In this document: positions 54,932 through 63,384 of the stretch, piece by piece
Layout: the number at the start of each line of letters is the position of its first letter
How positions within the stretch are numbered: position 1 is the stretch's first letter
Source: Parvularcula sp. BBD 1991-13
Lineage (GTDB): Bacteria; Pseudomonadota; Alphaproteobacteria; Caulobacterales; Parvularculaceae
Direction: 5' to 3'
Length of the DNA stretch: 64,000 bases
Assembly (NCBI GenBank): GCA_001657385.1
Contig: LYSZ01000004.1
Span: 343,855-407,854, forward strand
The notes under the pieces: generated by a model
The model's input: the letters and a program-made list of their open reading frames with translations, nothing else
What the model was told of the DNA's origin: nothing
The model's database searches: none
Translations under genes and position numbers: made by a program

Positions 54932-56377
54932 GTGAACCAGATAAACCCTGCTTCAGCGCCTAGCCTTCCCCAAATCCCATACATTAAATCGATTTCTGTA
55001 AAAGGATTTCGTGGCTTCTCCACGCTTCAAACCTTAAACTTTGCAAAACCAACAGGTGTACCGGGAAGTGGGTTGACGATTATCGTTGGACCTAACAACT
55101 CTGGTAAATCCAGCGTTATTGAATCAATCACGGCAGTGACACAGCACGTAGGCCAGCCGCCGACCTTTAGCGAGGGAAAGAGAAATCGATTTGCAGATTC
55201 AAAAGTGATGATAGAAATCACGGATGGGCAAGATGTAAAACAAACCGTAGTCACAGTTGCGAGCGGTGGAAGCGAAACTACATTTAAGGGCAAAGAGACC
55301 AATCCGCGGCCAAATCAGATATTTGTGTTACCGTCACGTCGGACATTTGCACCGTTTTTCGGCAAAAGCGAAAATGCGCGATCAGACTACATAGAGCAAC
55401 AACAACGATTACAAGACACTAGAGGCGGGCAATCAGATTTTTCGCAACGTATATTCCACATCAATAATAAGCCTGAAAAGCGCATCGCTTTTGAAGCTGA
55501 CTTGGAAAAAGTTCTGTACCCGGTTCCAGATTGGACGATTGAGCAGAGTGAGCAAGGGCAATACTACCTGAAATATACTAATCAAGGACAATCCCACAGT
55601 AGCGACGGACTGGGAGAAGGTTTGGTCAGCACATTCTTTATAGTCGATGCACTTTATGATTCCGAGCCAGGAACGATGATTGTTATCGACGAACCTGAGC
55701 TTTCGCTGCATCCACAACTTCAGGCAAGAGTGCGTGACTATCTCGTCGAAAAGTCAGCTGACAGACAAATCGTCATATCAACGCACTCACCAAAGTTTAT
55801 AGATTGGTGGGCAATATCAGCGGGCGCAAAAATTGCGCGAACTGCTATTACTCAAAATGGTGTTACTCTGTACGAGCTCAGTGACACTACGAGGGATAGA
55901 ATCATAAGTTTTTTGTCCGATATGAACAATCCGCATGTGCTCGGATCAGATGCAAATGAAGTCTTTTTTCTTGATGACAAAGTTGTTCTTGTGGAAGGCC
56001 AAGAAGATATTCTCTACCTACCCCGCGCTTTGTCTGACCTCAAGATCGAACTGAATGGTTCTTTTTATGGCTGGGGCGTTGGTGGAGCCGACAAAATGAG
56101 CATAATTGCTTCGATCTTGAAAGATTTAGGATTTTCAAAGGTGGCAGGCATACTTGACAATGATAAGAGAAGCACGGTTGCGCCTCTTCAAAGCGAGTAT
56201 CCTGACTTTCATTTTGTTGCACAGCCCGCTGATGATGTGCGGAACAATCCAGCGCGGCAAAAACCAGACAAAACCACTTTGCTAACTACAGGTAATAAAT
56301 CCGTCGCGCCTGAATTTCGGGATGAAACCGAAAAAGTGTTCCACGAGATAAATGACTATTTTCGTTCAAGCTCATGA
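54932..56377 (+). CDS. OLD-family ATPase with C-terminal TOPRIM nuclease domain
   Basis: 481 residues, GTG start. The ABC-type ATPase domain (about 15-320) has Walker A GPNNSGKS (53-60), a signature-like SSDGLGEG (223-230), Walker B VIDEPELSLHP (251-261) and the switch His in STHSPKF (283-289). The TOPRIM domain (about 345-481) has VEGQED (354-359) and LDND (408-411), the acidic triad for metal-dependent nicking or cleavage. OLD proteins act in phage exclusion (P2 Old, GajA and AriA are relatives). AT-rich, followed after 86 bp by a membrane protein gene. Probable antiphage effector or sensor. Confidence 0.88.
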   Translation: MNQINPASAPSLPQIPYIKSISVKGFRGFSTLQTLNFAKPTGVPGSGLTIIVGPNNSGKSSVIESITAVTQHVGQPPTFSEGKRNRFADSKVMIEITDGQDVKQTVVTVASGGSETTFKGKETNPRPNQIFVLPSRRTFAPFFGKSENARSDYIEQQQRLQDTRGGQSDFSQRIFHINNKPEKRIAFEADLEKVLYPVPDWTIEQSEQGQYYLKYTNQGQSHSSDGLGEGLVSTFFIVDALYDSEPGTMIVIDEPELSLHPQLQARVRDYLVEKSADRQIVISTHSPKFIDWWAISAGAKIARTAITQNGVTLYELSDTTRDRIISFLSDMNNPHVLGSDANEVFFLDDKVVLVEGQEDILYLPRALSDLKIELNGSFYGWGVGGADKMSIIASILKDLGFSKVAGILDNDKRSTVAPLQSEYPDFHFVAQPADDVRNNPARQKPDKTTLLTTGNKSVAPEFRDETEKVFHEINDYFRSSS

Positions 56378-56463
56378 TTTCAACATGGTTTTAAAAAGCC
56401 TGCTCAACCCAATCAAGCCACGCCGACAAACCAAATGACGCCTAGTGCCGAAATTCAATCTTT

Positions 56464-57834
56464 ATGAGCGACGTTTTTTCGACACGCGAACTTGCTTTCG
56501 GATTTTGGCTATGTGTCGCGCTATCGTATGTCTTGTCTCAAAGTGCTTTCCGAAACCTTCTGATCGGCCTTATAAAGCACGGATTGCATAAAAGGCTTGT
56601 CAAAGTTTACGCGATCACATTTTTCTACATTGCGTTTATCGTTTTTCTGCTTGCCCAAGTTGGCGTTTGGAATCTTGCCCACCTCAAGAGTACGATTATT
56701 TGGGGGATTTCTGTTGGCTTTTTGTCACTTTTCAAAATCAATCTTCACAGAAAAGCGGAGGATTTCAGTTATTTCAAGGAAGTTATAGCGGACAATCTAA
56801 AGCTGATTGTTGTGATCGAATTTCTAATTTCAACTTATACGCTTAACCTTTGGGCTGAATTATTACTTTTGCCGTTTGTAACAGTGGTAACTTATCTAAT
56901 TGAGTTTACAAAAGGAAAGACTGATTTAAAGCTCGCCCATACTGTTTTTACAAATATCGCCGCCTTACTAGGTGCTGGCATAATAATCTATGTGCTTTGG
57001 CGATTGTTTTCGGACTTCTCATCTTTTATCAGCACAAAAACAGTCGCTGATTTTATGTTACCGCCCATTCTCACATTTTTGTTTTTACCTTATCTGTACG
57101 GGCTGGCAGTTTACTCCATTTATGAAACGACATTTTCAGTCATCGGAATTAAAATCAAAGATCCCAAGGTAAGGGACTATGCTCACTTCGCATCAATCAT
57201 GGCTTTTGGTCAAAACGTCAAATTGCTCCGGAGATGGCAGCACGATACCTTACTCTTGAACCCTCAATCAAAAAGTGACGTAAGGCACTCGATTCGCGAC
57301 GTATTTCGTCGTCATGAGAAGGAAAAAAATCCTCCTGTTATTCCTTTTGAAGAAGGCTGGTCACCATATTTGGCGAAAGAGTTTCTTGCTGACCATGGTT
57401 TAACTTCAGGAGAGTATCAAAGAACAGCACTTGAACTCCCGGACTGGTACGCAAGCTCTAACCATATTGATCTGAGCGCCGGGGGTCTGCCAAATCATAT
57501 TTCATATACAATTGATGGCGACGAAGATATTGCCAAACAACTTCAACTCACGCTGAATATTAACGAGTGTAAGCACGCGGATGCTGGCACTGAAACCTTG
57601 CTCAGACTCGCTGAGGCGCTTTGTGCAAAAGCTCTCGCACGAGAAATGCCGCTGGAGTTGAAATCCGCCATACTGCGATCCAAAGACGCATCCCAAACAG
57701 TACGTGACAAAAATGTCTCCTTAGAACATGAGCACTTTCAGGGGGGAGTTGAAGGATACACAGCTTATTTCAAGGTGGGATACTATCGACCGAGCTATAT
57801 GAATGCTTACCCAGAAACGAGCGATCTAAAATGA
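56464..57834 (+). CDS. multi-pass membrane protein next to the OLD nuclease
   Basis: 456 residues, not recognised. Six to seven membrane helices can be seen in the first half (about 9-24, 50-70, 74-92, 115-133, 135-150, 160-182, 195-220). A soluble C-terminal part of about 230 residues follows, with RDYAHFASIMAFGQNVKLLRRWQHDTLLL directly after the last helix and a mixed domain ending in a Tyr-rich stretch. It is on the same strand as the OLD gene, with the same AT-rich composition and only hairpins after it. It may be the membrane effector of a two-gene defence system; this is inference from position. Confidence 0.75.
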   Translation: MSDVFSTRELAFGFWLCVALSYVLSQSAFRNLLIGLIKHGLHKRLVKVYAITFFYIAFIVFLLAQVGVWNLAHLKSTIIWGISVGFLSLFKINLHRKAEDFSYFKEVIADNLKLIVVIEFLISTYTLNLWAELLLLPFVTVVTYLIEFTKGKTDLKLAHTVFTNIAALLGAGIIIYVLWRLFSDFSSFISTKTVADFMLPPILTFLFLPYLYGLAVYSIYETTFSVIGIKIKDPKVRDYAHFASIMAFGQNVKLLRRWQHDTLLLNPQSKSDVRHSIRDVFRRHEKEKNPPVIPFEEGWSPYLAKEFLADHGLTSGEYQRTALELPDWYASSNHIDLSAGGLPNHISYTIDGDEDIAKQLQLTLNINECKHADAGTETLLRLAEALCAKALAREMPLELKSAILRSKDASQTVRDKNVSLEHEHFQGGVEGYTAYFKVGYYRPSYMNAYPETSDLK

Positions 57835-57905
57835 GTTAATGAAGCCTCATCTTTGTATCCGTGATGTTTGTATAACAGAGCTTCATAGATGTTTCCCGCT
57901 CCGCG

Positions 57906-58056
57906 CAAGATAGTGCGTGGTAGTACCACGCAATCTTGTTTAAGAGAGGCTCTCCGGCCTCTCGTTAAAAATCTCTCTCAGGGAAACCCTAAAGCGCCAG
58001 AGGCGCTAAGGGTTTCGGTTGACGCATAAAGGCCCACGGGGGCCTTTATGCGTCAA
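57906..58056. repeat. array of four strong inverted repeats
   Basis: Four hairpins in about 150 bp without a gene. Hairpin 1 spans 57906-57938 (core TGCGTGGTA/TACCACGCA). Hairpin 2 spans 57940-57968 (GAGAGGC/GCCTCTC). Hairpin 3 spans 57983-58016 (GAAACCCT and AGCGCC with GGCGCT and AGGGTTTC). Hairpin 4 spans 58019-58056, with perfect 17-bp arms beginning TTGACGCATAAAGG. None has a convincing T-run, so simple terminators do not explain the set. It could be a structured RNA, a recombination site or a remnant of small inverted-repeat elements. Confidence 0.7.
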
Positions 58057-58078
58057 TTGATGCGCTGATTGTTGCTTG

Positions 58079-58091
58079 TTGCGTTACGCAA
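58079..58091. promoter_or_regulatory. possible HigA operator
   Basis: The palindrome TTGCG-TTA-CGCAA is 21 bp upstream of the toxin start. AT-rich sequence with TACAAT (58092) and TATGCT (58097) follows and could be the -10 region. The position fits autoregulation by the antitoxin. Confidence 0.45.
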
Positions 58092-58112
58092 TACAATATG
58101 CTACATTAGATT

Positions 58113-58403
58113 ATGGAGATCAGGAACATCCGCCATAAGGGCCTGCGGGGCCTTGTCGAGAAAAACAGCGCTAAGGGCCTGCCCGCAGATTATGTCGATA
58201 AGATCACCGACATTATGGCGTTCCTCATCGAGATCGAAGACATCGACGAGGTGATGACGCTCCAGAAGTACAAACCGCATTTGTTAAGCGGGGATCGCGC
58301 CGGAACCTATAGCCTGCATGTCACGGCGAATTGGCGGATCACCTTTAAGCACGATGCAGACGAAAACGAACTGTATGACGTGGATTACGAAGATTACCAC
58401 TGA
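58113..58403 (+). CDS. higB: HigB/RelE-family toxin
   Basis: 96 residues with the RelE/HigB mRNA-interferase fold: IRHKGLRGLVEKNSAKGL, then the helix YVDKITDIMAFLIEIEDIDE and PHLLSGDRAGTYSLHVTANWRITFKHD, where WRI-type strands and basic residues form the ribosome/mRNA site. The C-terminus VDYEDYH is the typical family ending (conserved DYEDYH). It is cleaved-mRNA toxin in a toxin-first pair with higA, 20 bp downstream. Probably stabilises the element. Confidence 0.93.
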   Translation: MEIRNIRHKGLRGLVEKNSAKGLPADYVDKITDIMAFLIEIEDIDEVMTLQKYKPHLLSGDRAGTYSLHVTANWRITFKHDADENELYDVDYEDYH

Positions 58404-58423
58404 ATACGAAAGGAGTATGAGTT

Positions 58424-58717
58424 ATGGCGATTAAAATAGGCATGAAGCCCCCACATCCCGGCGGCTTTATCAAACGCTCGGTGTTGCCCGATGGGTTATC
58501 GGTTACGGACGCAGCGGAAGTTCTGGGCGTAGGTCGCCCTGCTTTATCTAATTTGCTGAACGAAAGAGCTTCACTCTCGCCAGAAATGGCGTTGCGCGTT
58601 GAAAAGGCGTTCGGCGTAAAAATGGACACGCTCTTGCGGATGCAGGCACGCTATGATGCTTATCATATGCGCCAGCGGGAAGGCGATATTAATGTTGGAA
58701 AATACGTGACGGTTTGA
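58424..58717 (+). CDS. higA: HigA-family antitoxin
   Basis: 97 residues with an XRE-type HTH: HPGGFIKRSVLPDGLSVTDAAEVLGVGRPALSNLLNERASLSPEMALRVEKAFGV. This is the HigA signature (start KPPHPG, then GVGRPALSNLLNERA). It neutralises HigB and represses the operon. AGGAG precedes the start. After it there are 160 bp of AT-rich DNA before the LuxR gene. Confidence 0.95.
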   Translation: MAIKIGMKPPHPGGFIKRSVLPDGLSVTDAAEVLGVGRPALSNLLNERASLSPEMALRVEKAFGVKMDTLLRMQARYDAYHMRQREGDINVGKYVTV

Positions 58718-58878
58718 AAATGAAAAACATTGGCCCCAGTATTTAGGCTAGATTGTTAAAACCCGCCATCTTGAAAGTATAGATATTCTAAAATTTTGTC
58801 ACTTTCCCGTTATATTTGTAATGTTTAAATTAATAGGGAAAAGATAGAGCGTTCGTTGCGGTTAACGAGGACGATGAC

Positions 58879-59592
58879 GTGGCGCTGACAGAGCACTTAC
58901 TCGACGAAATTTATTATTACTTCTTGCTACGCAACTCTCACGAACAAGGGTTGTCTGCAATCGCAAACATGCTTGATGCAAACGCGGGGGCAATAATCAT
59001 TGTTGAGGACGGGACTCCATCCATGGCAACGACGTATAATATAGCGATGGATTCTTTTTCCCGATATCAAGCTGACTTGCACCGTCAGGACCCAATTCAT
59101 CCTTTGATACAGGCCGGAAAGGGACCAGTCATCCACCTACTGGCTAATTCAGATAGTCGTGAGTACGAGCGCTCCGACTACTATCAGTATATGCACAAGC
59201 CAAGCGATATTCATGATGTACTCTGCTTAGACATCCATTTGCCTGATAAGACTATAGGCATTTCCCTGACCAGACCAAAAGGAGAAATGTTTCTCGGTAA
59301 GGATGTCGAATTGGCAAAAGAGATACTTCCTCATCTAAATCGCGCATTTCGATTATTGAGTGTTAAGCGCTCGGAGGGGGCAGACCATCAGGGTTGGCGT
59401 GATAGGTTTGGTTTTACCGATAAGGAAACGGCGATTGTTGAACTCATTCACAAAGGGAAAAGCTACGCGGAAATCTGCAGCATGCTTTCAATAAGCAACA
59501 ATACGATCAAGTGGCATCTCAAGAATGTATTTCAAAAGACAAGTGTAAATAAACTTGCCGCGCTTATCGCCAAAACAGGAAAATATGACTAG
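58879..59592 (+). CDS. LuxR-type transcriptional regulator
   Basis: 237 residues, GTG start with GAGG upstream. The C-terminal HTH (about 172-235) is the LuxR/GerE type: GFTDKETAIVELIHKGKSYAEICSMLSISNNTIKWHLKNVFQKTSVNKLAAL. The N-terminal 160 residues form a PAS/GAF-like sensor without the residues that mark acyl-homoserine-lactone receptors. The signal is unknown. Likely target: the exported-protein genes downstream at 59831 and 60300, on the same strand. Confidence 0.9.
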   Translation: MALTEHLLDEIYYYFLLRNSHEQGLSAIANMLDANAGAIIIVEDGTPSMATTYNIAMDSFSRYQADLHRQDPIHPLIQAGKGPVIHLLANSDSREYERSDYYQYMHKPSDIHDVLCLDIHLPDKTIGISLTRPKGEMFLGKDVELAKEILPHLNRAFRLLSVKRSEGADHQGWRDRFGFTDKETAIVELIHKGKSYAEICSMLSISNNTIKWHLKNVFQKTSVNKLAALIAKTGKYD

Positions 59593-59830
59593 GTGAGTTT
59601 AGAGGGCCAAATCGTGCGGATATTCCGCCGCAATTCTTACCTGGGCAGGTTTATGGCTAAATATACAAAGCAAATAAGTATTGAAAGATCCGACTATAAA
59701 GCTGACGTCTGCAAAAAATAGTTTCACACCACCCCACAGGGTGGGGCTTCCCTAAGGTAACAGGCTTAAGTCCGCATCACTCCACTCTTGCAACCAAATA
59801 TCGTTGCATAGCTACCCAGATAGGAAAAAT

Positions 59831-60229
59831 ATGCGGTACATGAACAAAATACTTCAATCGGCTCTGGTCAGCCTCTTCTTGGTTTCAACTTCGGTCAGCG
59901 CATACGCGCAAAATCCTTCGCCATTTGACGACCCTTTGAAATTCAGTTCTCCCACACAAATTGACCCAAGAAGTGGTGGAGCCGGAAATGGCTTCGTCGC
60001 AGAAATTGCAGTCAATAGAGGGTTCTACGCCTTCAAGCTGTCAAATAACGGCGTGCCGTCTGAATGCCCCACCGGGCATTTTTATATCACCGACATCAAC
60101 CCACACCAGGACGCGATGCTTTCGCAGTTAATCTCGGCAAAAGTATCCGGACTATCGGTCAGCGCGATCCGATATCGGAAAAGCCTCGACAACGGCTACT
60201 GCCATCTGACGCAAATTAATACTCTTTGA
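59831..60229 (+). CDS. exported hypothetical protein
   Basis: 132 residues from the ATG at 59831 (AGGA five bases upstream); an earlier TTG at 59804 has no ribosome site. Signal peptide MRYMNKILQSALVSLFLVSTSVSAYAQ is cut to about residue 27, so it is periplasmic or secreted. Two cysteines (about 78 and 126) could form a disulfide. The motif FYAFKLSNNGVPSECPTGHFYITD is notable, but I know no family. The gap 59593-59830 contains a small GC hairpin near 59730 and no gene. Confidence 0.65.
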   Translation: MRYMNKILQSALVSLFLVSTSVSAYAQNPSPFDDPLKFSSPTQIDPRSGGAGNGFVAEIAVNRGFYAFKLSNNGVPSECPTGHFYITDINPHQDAMLSQLISAKVSGLSVSAIRYRKSLDNGYCHLTQINTL

Positions 60230-60299
60230 AGAGTCACCACACTGTTTAAATGTGAAATTCATCATTGGGCGTAAAGCCAACTCAACATTGGGGACAATC

Positions 60300-61106
60300 G
60301 TGAAATTGATACGAGATTCCTTAAATACCCTCGTCATTGCTGCCTCTGTGTTTTCTTTAGCGGCTTGCAGTGGAGCGAGCACAACAGAAGAAAGTACTGC
60401 GGAAGAAGAAGCAGAGCGTGCAATCGACCCTCAGGCCGAATTAGCGGTTATTTCCAGCATACCGACCCAACCTGTAGAAATGAGCCCGACACCGGACGAG
60501 AGAAGAGAGCTGCTTGCAAATGCTGTTGCTCTTCCGCTCAGCCCTGCCGAAATCATCTCTGTATATCCGGTTTCGCGTATTTGGGTCGTAGATTTTTATC
60601 AGCGCGTCGAAGCAGATAGTCTTGCGAATGTCATAGTGGAATGTACCAATGATTTTCTTTGCTCTGAGTTGCTTGATGCAGTTGCTACATACTTCGGAAT
60701 ACCGCCTGAAGTTCTTCTGGGAATCACATCGACCGCAGATATTTTATCCTCAGCAGAAAACTTATTCGTATACGATTCAGCTAATTTGATCAGGTATACC
60801 GGCGGCGATCAAGGACCAGAAGACTTTTACTTTCGGATGGAGACCCCTGCAGGATACAAAGCGTGCAAGGCGCACCCTCTTAACGTATCCCAAATTGGAC
60901 AAGGGCACTTCTCAATGCAGGTATCAGCCGATGAAGCTAGAGCATACATGTATCTAAAACGGCTGGATCTAGGCGATAGAGATTCTCGGGCTCAGGGACA
61001 AGCAATCATAGAAATTGTTCGAGAAGACCGCTATTTTAACCTCATAGAGACTGGTTATTGTTCGATCAGTGAGGAACCATCCTTAATTTGGGATAGTTCA
61101 TTCTAG
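60300..61106 (+). CDS. hypothetical lipoprotein
   Basis: 268 residues from GTG at 60300, seven bases after GGGG; a GTG at 60252 would place a hydrophilic stretch before the signal peptide. Lipobox SLAAC (Cys near 23). The mature N-terminus is Glu/Ala/Thr-rich (about 25-55), a typical flexible linker. A folded part follows with four cysteines that could form disulfides. Followed by a terminator. Together with the preceding exported protein it makes a small secreted-protein pair after the LuxR gene. Confidence 0.7.
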   Translation: MKLIRDSLNTLVIAASVFSLAACSGASTTEESTAEEEAERAIDPQAELAVISSIPTQPVEMSPTPDERRELLANAVALPLSPAEIISVYPVSRIWVVDFYQRVEADSLANVIVECTNDFLCSELLDAVATYFGIPPEVLLGITSTADILSSAENLFVYDSANLIRYTGGDQGPEDFYFRMETPAGYKACKAHPLNVSQIGQGHFSMQVSADEARAYMYLKRLDLGDRDSRAQGQAIIEIVREDRYFNLIETGYCSISEEPSLIWDSSF

Positions 61107-61116
61107 TAAGAAACAG

Positions 61117-61142
61117 TCCGCTCCATTGGGGCGGATTTTTTT
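61117..61142 (+). terminator. rho-independent terminator at the end of the plus-strand cargo
   Basis: TCCGCTCC (61117-61124) pairs with GGGGCGGA (61128-61135) with one G-T wobble and is followed by seven T. It lies 11 bp after the lipoprotein stop codon. Confidence 0.85.
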
Positions 61143-61229
61143 GTTTTAGTGAAGGGCCGGATCAAACCCATCAAGCCAGCAAACGGGGGAAACAGGCGCG
61201 GGGCGGAGAGCGCAGCGCATACCCGCCCG

Positions 61230-61304
61230 GTTTGCAGCCGATTGGAATGAACGCGGCCCCGGCGCGGGGTGAAGGCCGCGTTCATCCCAATCGAGACAGC
61301 AAAC
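61230..61304. repeat. 75-nt near-perfect inverted repeat, candidate oriT or structured site
   Basis: A 20-bp left arm (61239-61258, CGATTGG to GCGGCC) and a right arm (61274-61293) match with one mismatch around a 15-nt GC-rich loop. An outer pair, GTTTGC (61230) and GCAAAC (61299), extends the structure. It lies in the gene-free gap between the plus-strand cargo and the 95-residue gene behind the relaxase, the usual area for a transfer origin. No nick-site consensus that I know is obvious. Confidence 0.55.
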
Positions 61305-61327
61305 CTCTTGCCGGGAATACTAAAAGC

Positions 61328-61615
61328 CTAAAGGCTTAAAGACGGGCCTCGCCGTCTGTTGATCCGCTCGGTTGTCCGGCGGCGTGAAGCCTTTAGCTGT
61401 GCATTCGCAAAACGGGCGCCGCTGGCCATGATGCTTTCAATTTCAGCCATCGCCGCCGCATACCGCGCATCCTCAACACTTTGCGCGTGCCTCCCGTCCC
61501 GCGCCGCTTTCTTGGCCTTCATAATCGAATTATCCAGCCAAAATGTGTCCGCGCCGCGCACGGATTTTGCTATATCGGCCTCGCGCTGCAAACGTCTTTC
61601 ATCCTCTGGAAGCAT
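61328..61615 (-). CDS. hypothetical protein downstream of the relaxase
   Basis: 95 residues, strongly helical and charged (EDERRLQREADIAKSVRG, then SVEDARYAAAMAEIESIMA), ending in a basic tail SRRRTTERINRRRG. It lacks membrane segments and is 12 bp after the relaxase gene, so it is probably co-transcribed. A DNA-binding accessory protein of the relaxosome is possible. It lies next to the large inverted repeat. Confidence 0.65.
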   Translation of the reverse strand: MLPEDERRLQREADIAKSVRGADTFWLDNSIMKAKKAARDGRHAQSVEDARYAAAMAEIESIMASGARFANAQLKASRRRTTERINRRRGPSLSL

Positions 61616-61627
61616 GGTTTTTCCGTT

Positions 61628-62950
61628 CTAACGTTCAGGTGATGGGCCGCGCCGCTGCGTTCGGCCCCTTGTACAGGTTTTGGGCTTTGGTTTCGCGGCC
61701 TTGTTAAAGACCTCATCCCGTAAGGCTTGGAGGGACTCCGCTTTTTTCAATTCAAAGGCTGATTTGTCGGCGGCAATCTCGCGCCGTTGCTCGATATGGC
61801 GGCGGCGGAACCGACCCATACGGAGCTTGAGCATTCGCCTCTGGTTCAGTTGGTTGAATATCAGGCGGTCTTTTTCCTGCGCGTCGCGCTTGCTGCTGGC
61901 CTCGGCCTCGCGTTCATTCTGCGCCTGTATGCGCTTATGCGCCCCGCGCATCCGGTCCCACAGCCCGCCCAAGCCTTTCCTGAACCGTGCTTGACGTTGT
62001 AAGGCTTCCTTTTGCTGGCGCTCCCTTAAAGAAGCGGCCAAGGCCCGGCGCTCTTCGCGCTGGCTGTCCACAAGGCGCTGGCGGTCCTCTTTTAATTCCG
62101 CAATCTGGATATGTTTGGATTTTTCCAATTCGGCTTTGTGGCCGTCCATGGCCTGCGCCATCTCGCCCGCAAATTCCGCCGTGACCTTATTGACGCAAGC
62201 CAGCGCCTTTTCATCGCCAAGGCGCATCCGCACATCCCTTGTTCTGACATTCGGGACCATGCGCGGGATCGAATAGACTTCGCCGTGATGGTCCACAGCG
62301 ACAAACGGCGCTTTGTCACCTCGCGCAAGCCTGAAACCACGTTCTTCAAGGGCATGGACAAATGAAGCCTTGTTGTCCGAAACCGCCCAGGCATCCTGTA
62401 TCGCGCCTTTGATCTCCTTGGCGCTGCGCCCGGTCCGTTTGGCCTGTTGCCATTCATCCAGCGTGAAATTGAGCGGGTCGCGTTCGGATTCCCGCACAAG
62501 GCCGGGCGGCATTTGCCAGCCATGTTCTAGGAACAATTCCCGCGAGACGGTTTTCAGCTTCTTACGGTCAAAGGAGAGTTGAACGGCTTTCATTTCGGCA
62601 ATGTTGATGCGGCTCCAGACGCAATGCGCATGGCGGCGGCCTTCCTTTTCATGAAACACAACAGCGCGGCTCTGGCCGCTAAGGCCCAGCTTTGACTCCA
62701 CGCGCTCAATCGCTGCGATGAAATCCGCCGTGGAAACTTGCGCCGTTTCCGGTGGGTTGAGCGAGAGCGAATACATATATTGACGGCACTTCGTCCCCCG
62801 ACTGAGGGCGTAAATCTCGTTCAGTGCGCCTGTAAGCGTATGAGAGGCGAAGCCGCGTAGCTCATAGACTTCAACATGGTCGTTTTCTTCCTTGAGTAGA
62901 TGCGCCGATAAATCCGCCGCACCGCCCCGCACGTTGCCTTTCAGGATCAT
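61628..62950 (-). CDS. relaxase (mobilization nuclease)
   Basis: Nicks one DNA strand at oriT and leads it into the recipient. 440 residues. The N-terminal relaxase domain (about 1-170) has a candidate catalytic Tyr (Tyr58 or Tyr60 in CRQYMYSLSLNP) and the metal-binding motif GRRHAHCVWSRI (His107, His109). A central part (about 160-260) has HGWQMP and VHALEERGFRLARGD, typical of MobA/VirD2-like proteins. The C-terminal half is a long basic coiled coil. MobC stop and relaxase start overlap (ATGA). Family placement as MOBP/VirD2-like is a judgement by eye. Confidence 0.9.
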   Translation of the reverse strand: MILKGNVRGGAADLSAHLLKEENDHVEVYELRGFASHTLTGALNEIYALSRGTKCRQYMYSLSLNPPETAQVSTADFIAAIERVESKLGLSGQSRAVVFHEKEGRRHAHCVWSRINIAEMKAVQLSFDRKKLKTVSRELFLEHGWQMPPGLVRESERDPLNFTLDEWQQAKRTGRSAKEIKGAIQDAWAVSDNKASFVHALEERGFRLARGDKAPFVAVDHHGEVYSIPRMVPNVRTRDVRMRLGDEKALACVNKVTAEFAGEMAQAMDGHKAELEKSKHIQIAELKEDRQRLVDSQREERRALAASLRERQQKEALQRQARFRKGLGGLWDRMRGAHKRIQAQNEREAEASSKRDAQEKDRLIFNQLNQRRMLKLRMGRFRRRHIEQRREIAADKSAFELKKAESLQALRDEVFNKAAKPKPKTCTRGRTQRRGPSPER

Positions 62951-63384
62951 TGGGCTTTCACTCCCAGCCCTTCAATCAGGGATTTGCGCATCTCCTGAAT
63001 GGCGGCGCAGGCTTCCAATAGCTCCGCTTCTAGCTCAGGCGTGACAGGCAGCGCCCCCACATTTGCAGCCTTGGCGATCTGGTTCAGGTTGGAGGCAAGA
63101 CGGGATTGCCCCAGACCGCCGAGCATGTGCGATAGGGCCGCGAGTTCAGCCGAGGGGCTGGAATGCTTCCGAACAAGCCGCTTGCGCTCTGAGCGCTGCT
63201 TGGACGGATCAGTGAACAGCTTCAGCCGGATATAGGCGGCGAGAGACAGCACGCCCCGTTCATGGTTCAGCCGCGCCCGTTCGTCATCCGTAAAGCGTAT
63301 GGAAAATGGCGGCGGGCGTTTGGCCTTGGTTTTTTTGACGGCAGCGACCGTTGAAAACGCTGATTGTGACGGGGAGACGGTCAT
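62947..63384 (-). CDS. mobC: MobC-like relaxosome accessory protein
   Basis: 145 residues. The core RFTDDERARLNHERGVLSLAAYIRLKLF is a ribbon-helix-helix unit as in MobC proteins, and LSHMLGGLGQSRLASNLNQIAKAANVGALPVTPELEAEL is the typical C-terminal region (the SNLNQIA segment is the family hallmark). It binds oriT DNA and helps the relaxase open it. It is translationally coupled to both the relaxase and a small upstream gene. The N-terminal 30 residues are unconserved. Confidence 0.92.
   Translation of the reverse strand: MTVSPSQSAFSTVAAVKKTKAKRPPPFSIRFTDDERARLNHERGVLSLAAYIRLKLFTDPSKQRSERKRLVRKHSSPSAELAALSHMLGGLGQSRLASNLNQIAKAANVGALPVTPELEAELLEACAAIQEMRKSLIEGLGVKAQ

Noticed and set aside
57906..58056. 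CRISPR array
   Set aside because: The four hairpins differ from each other in sequence; there are no direct repeats with regular spacers.
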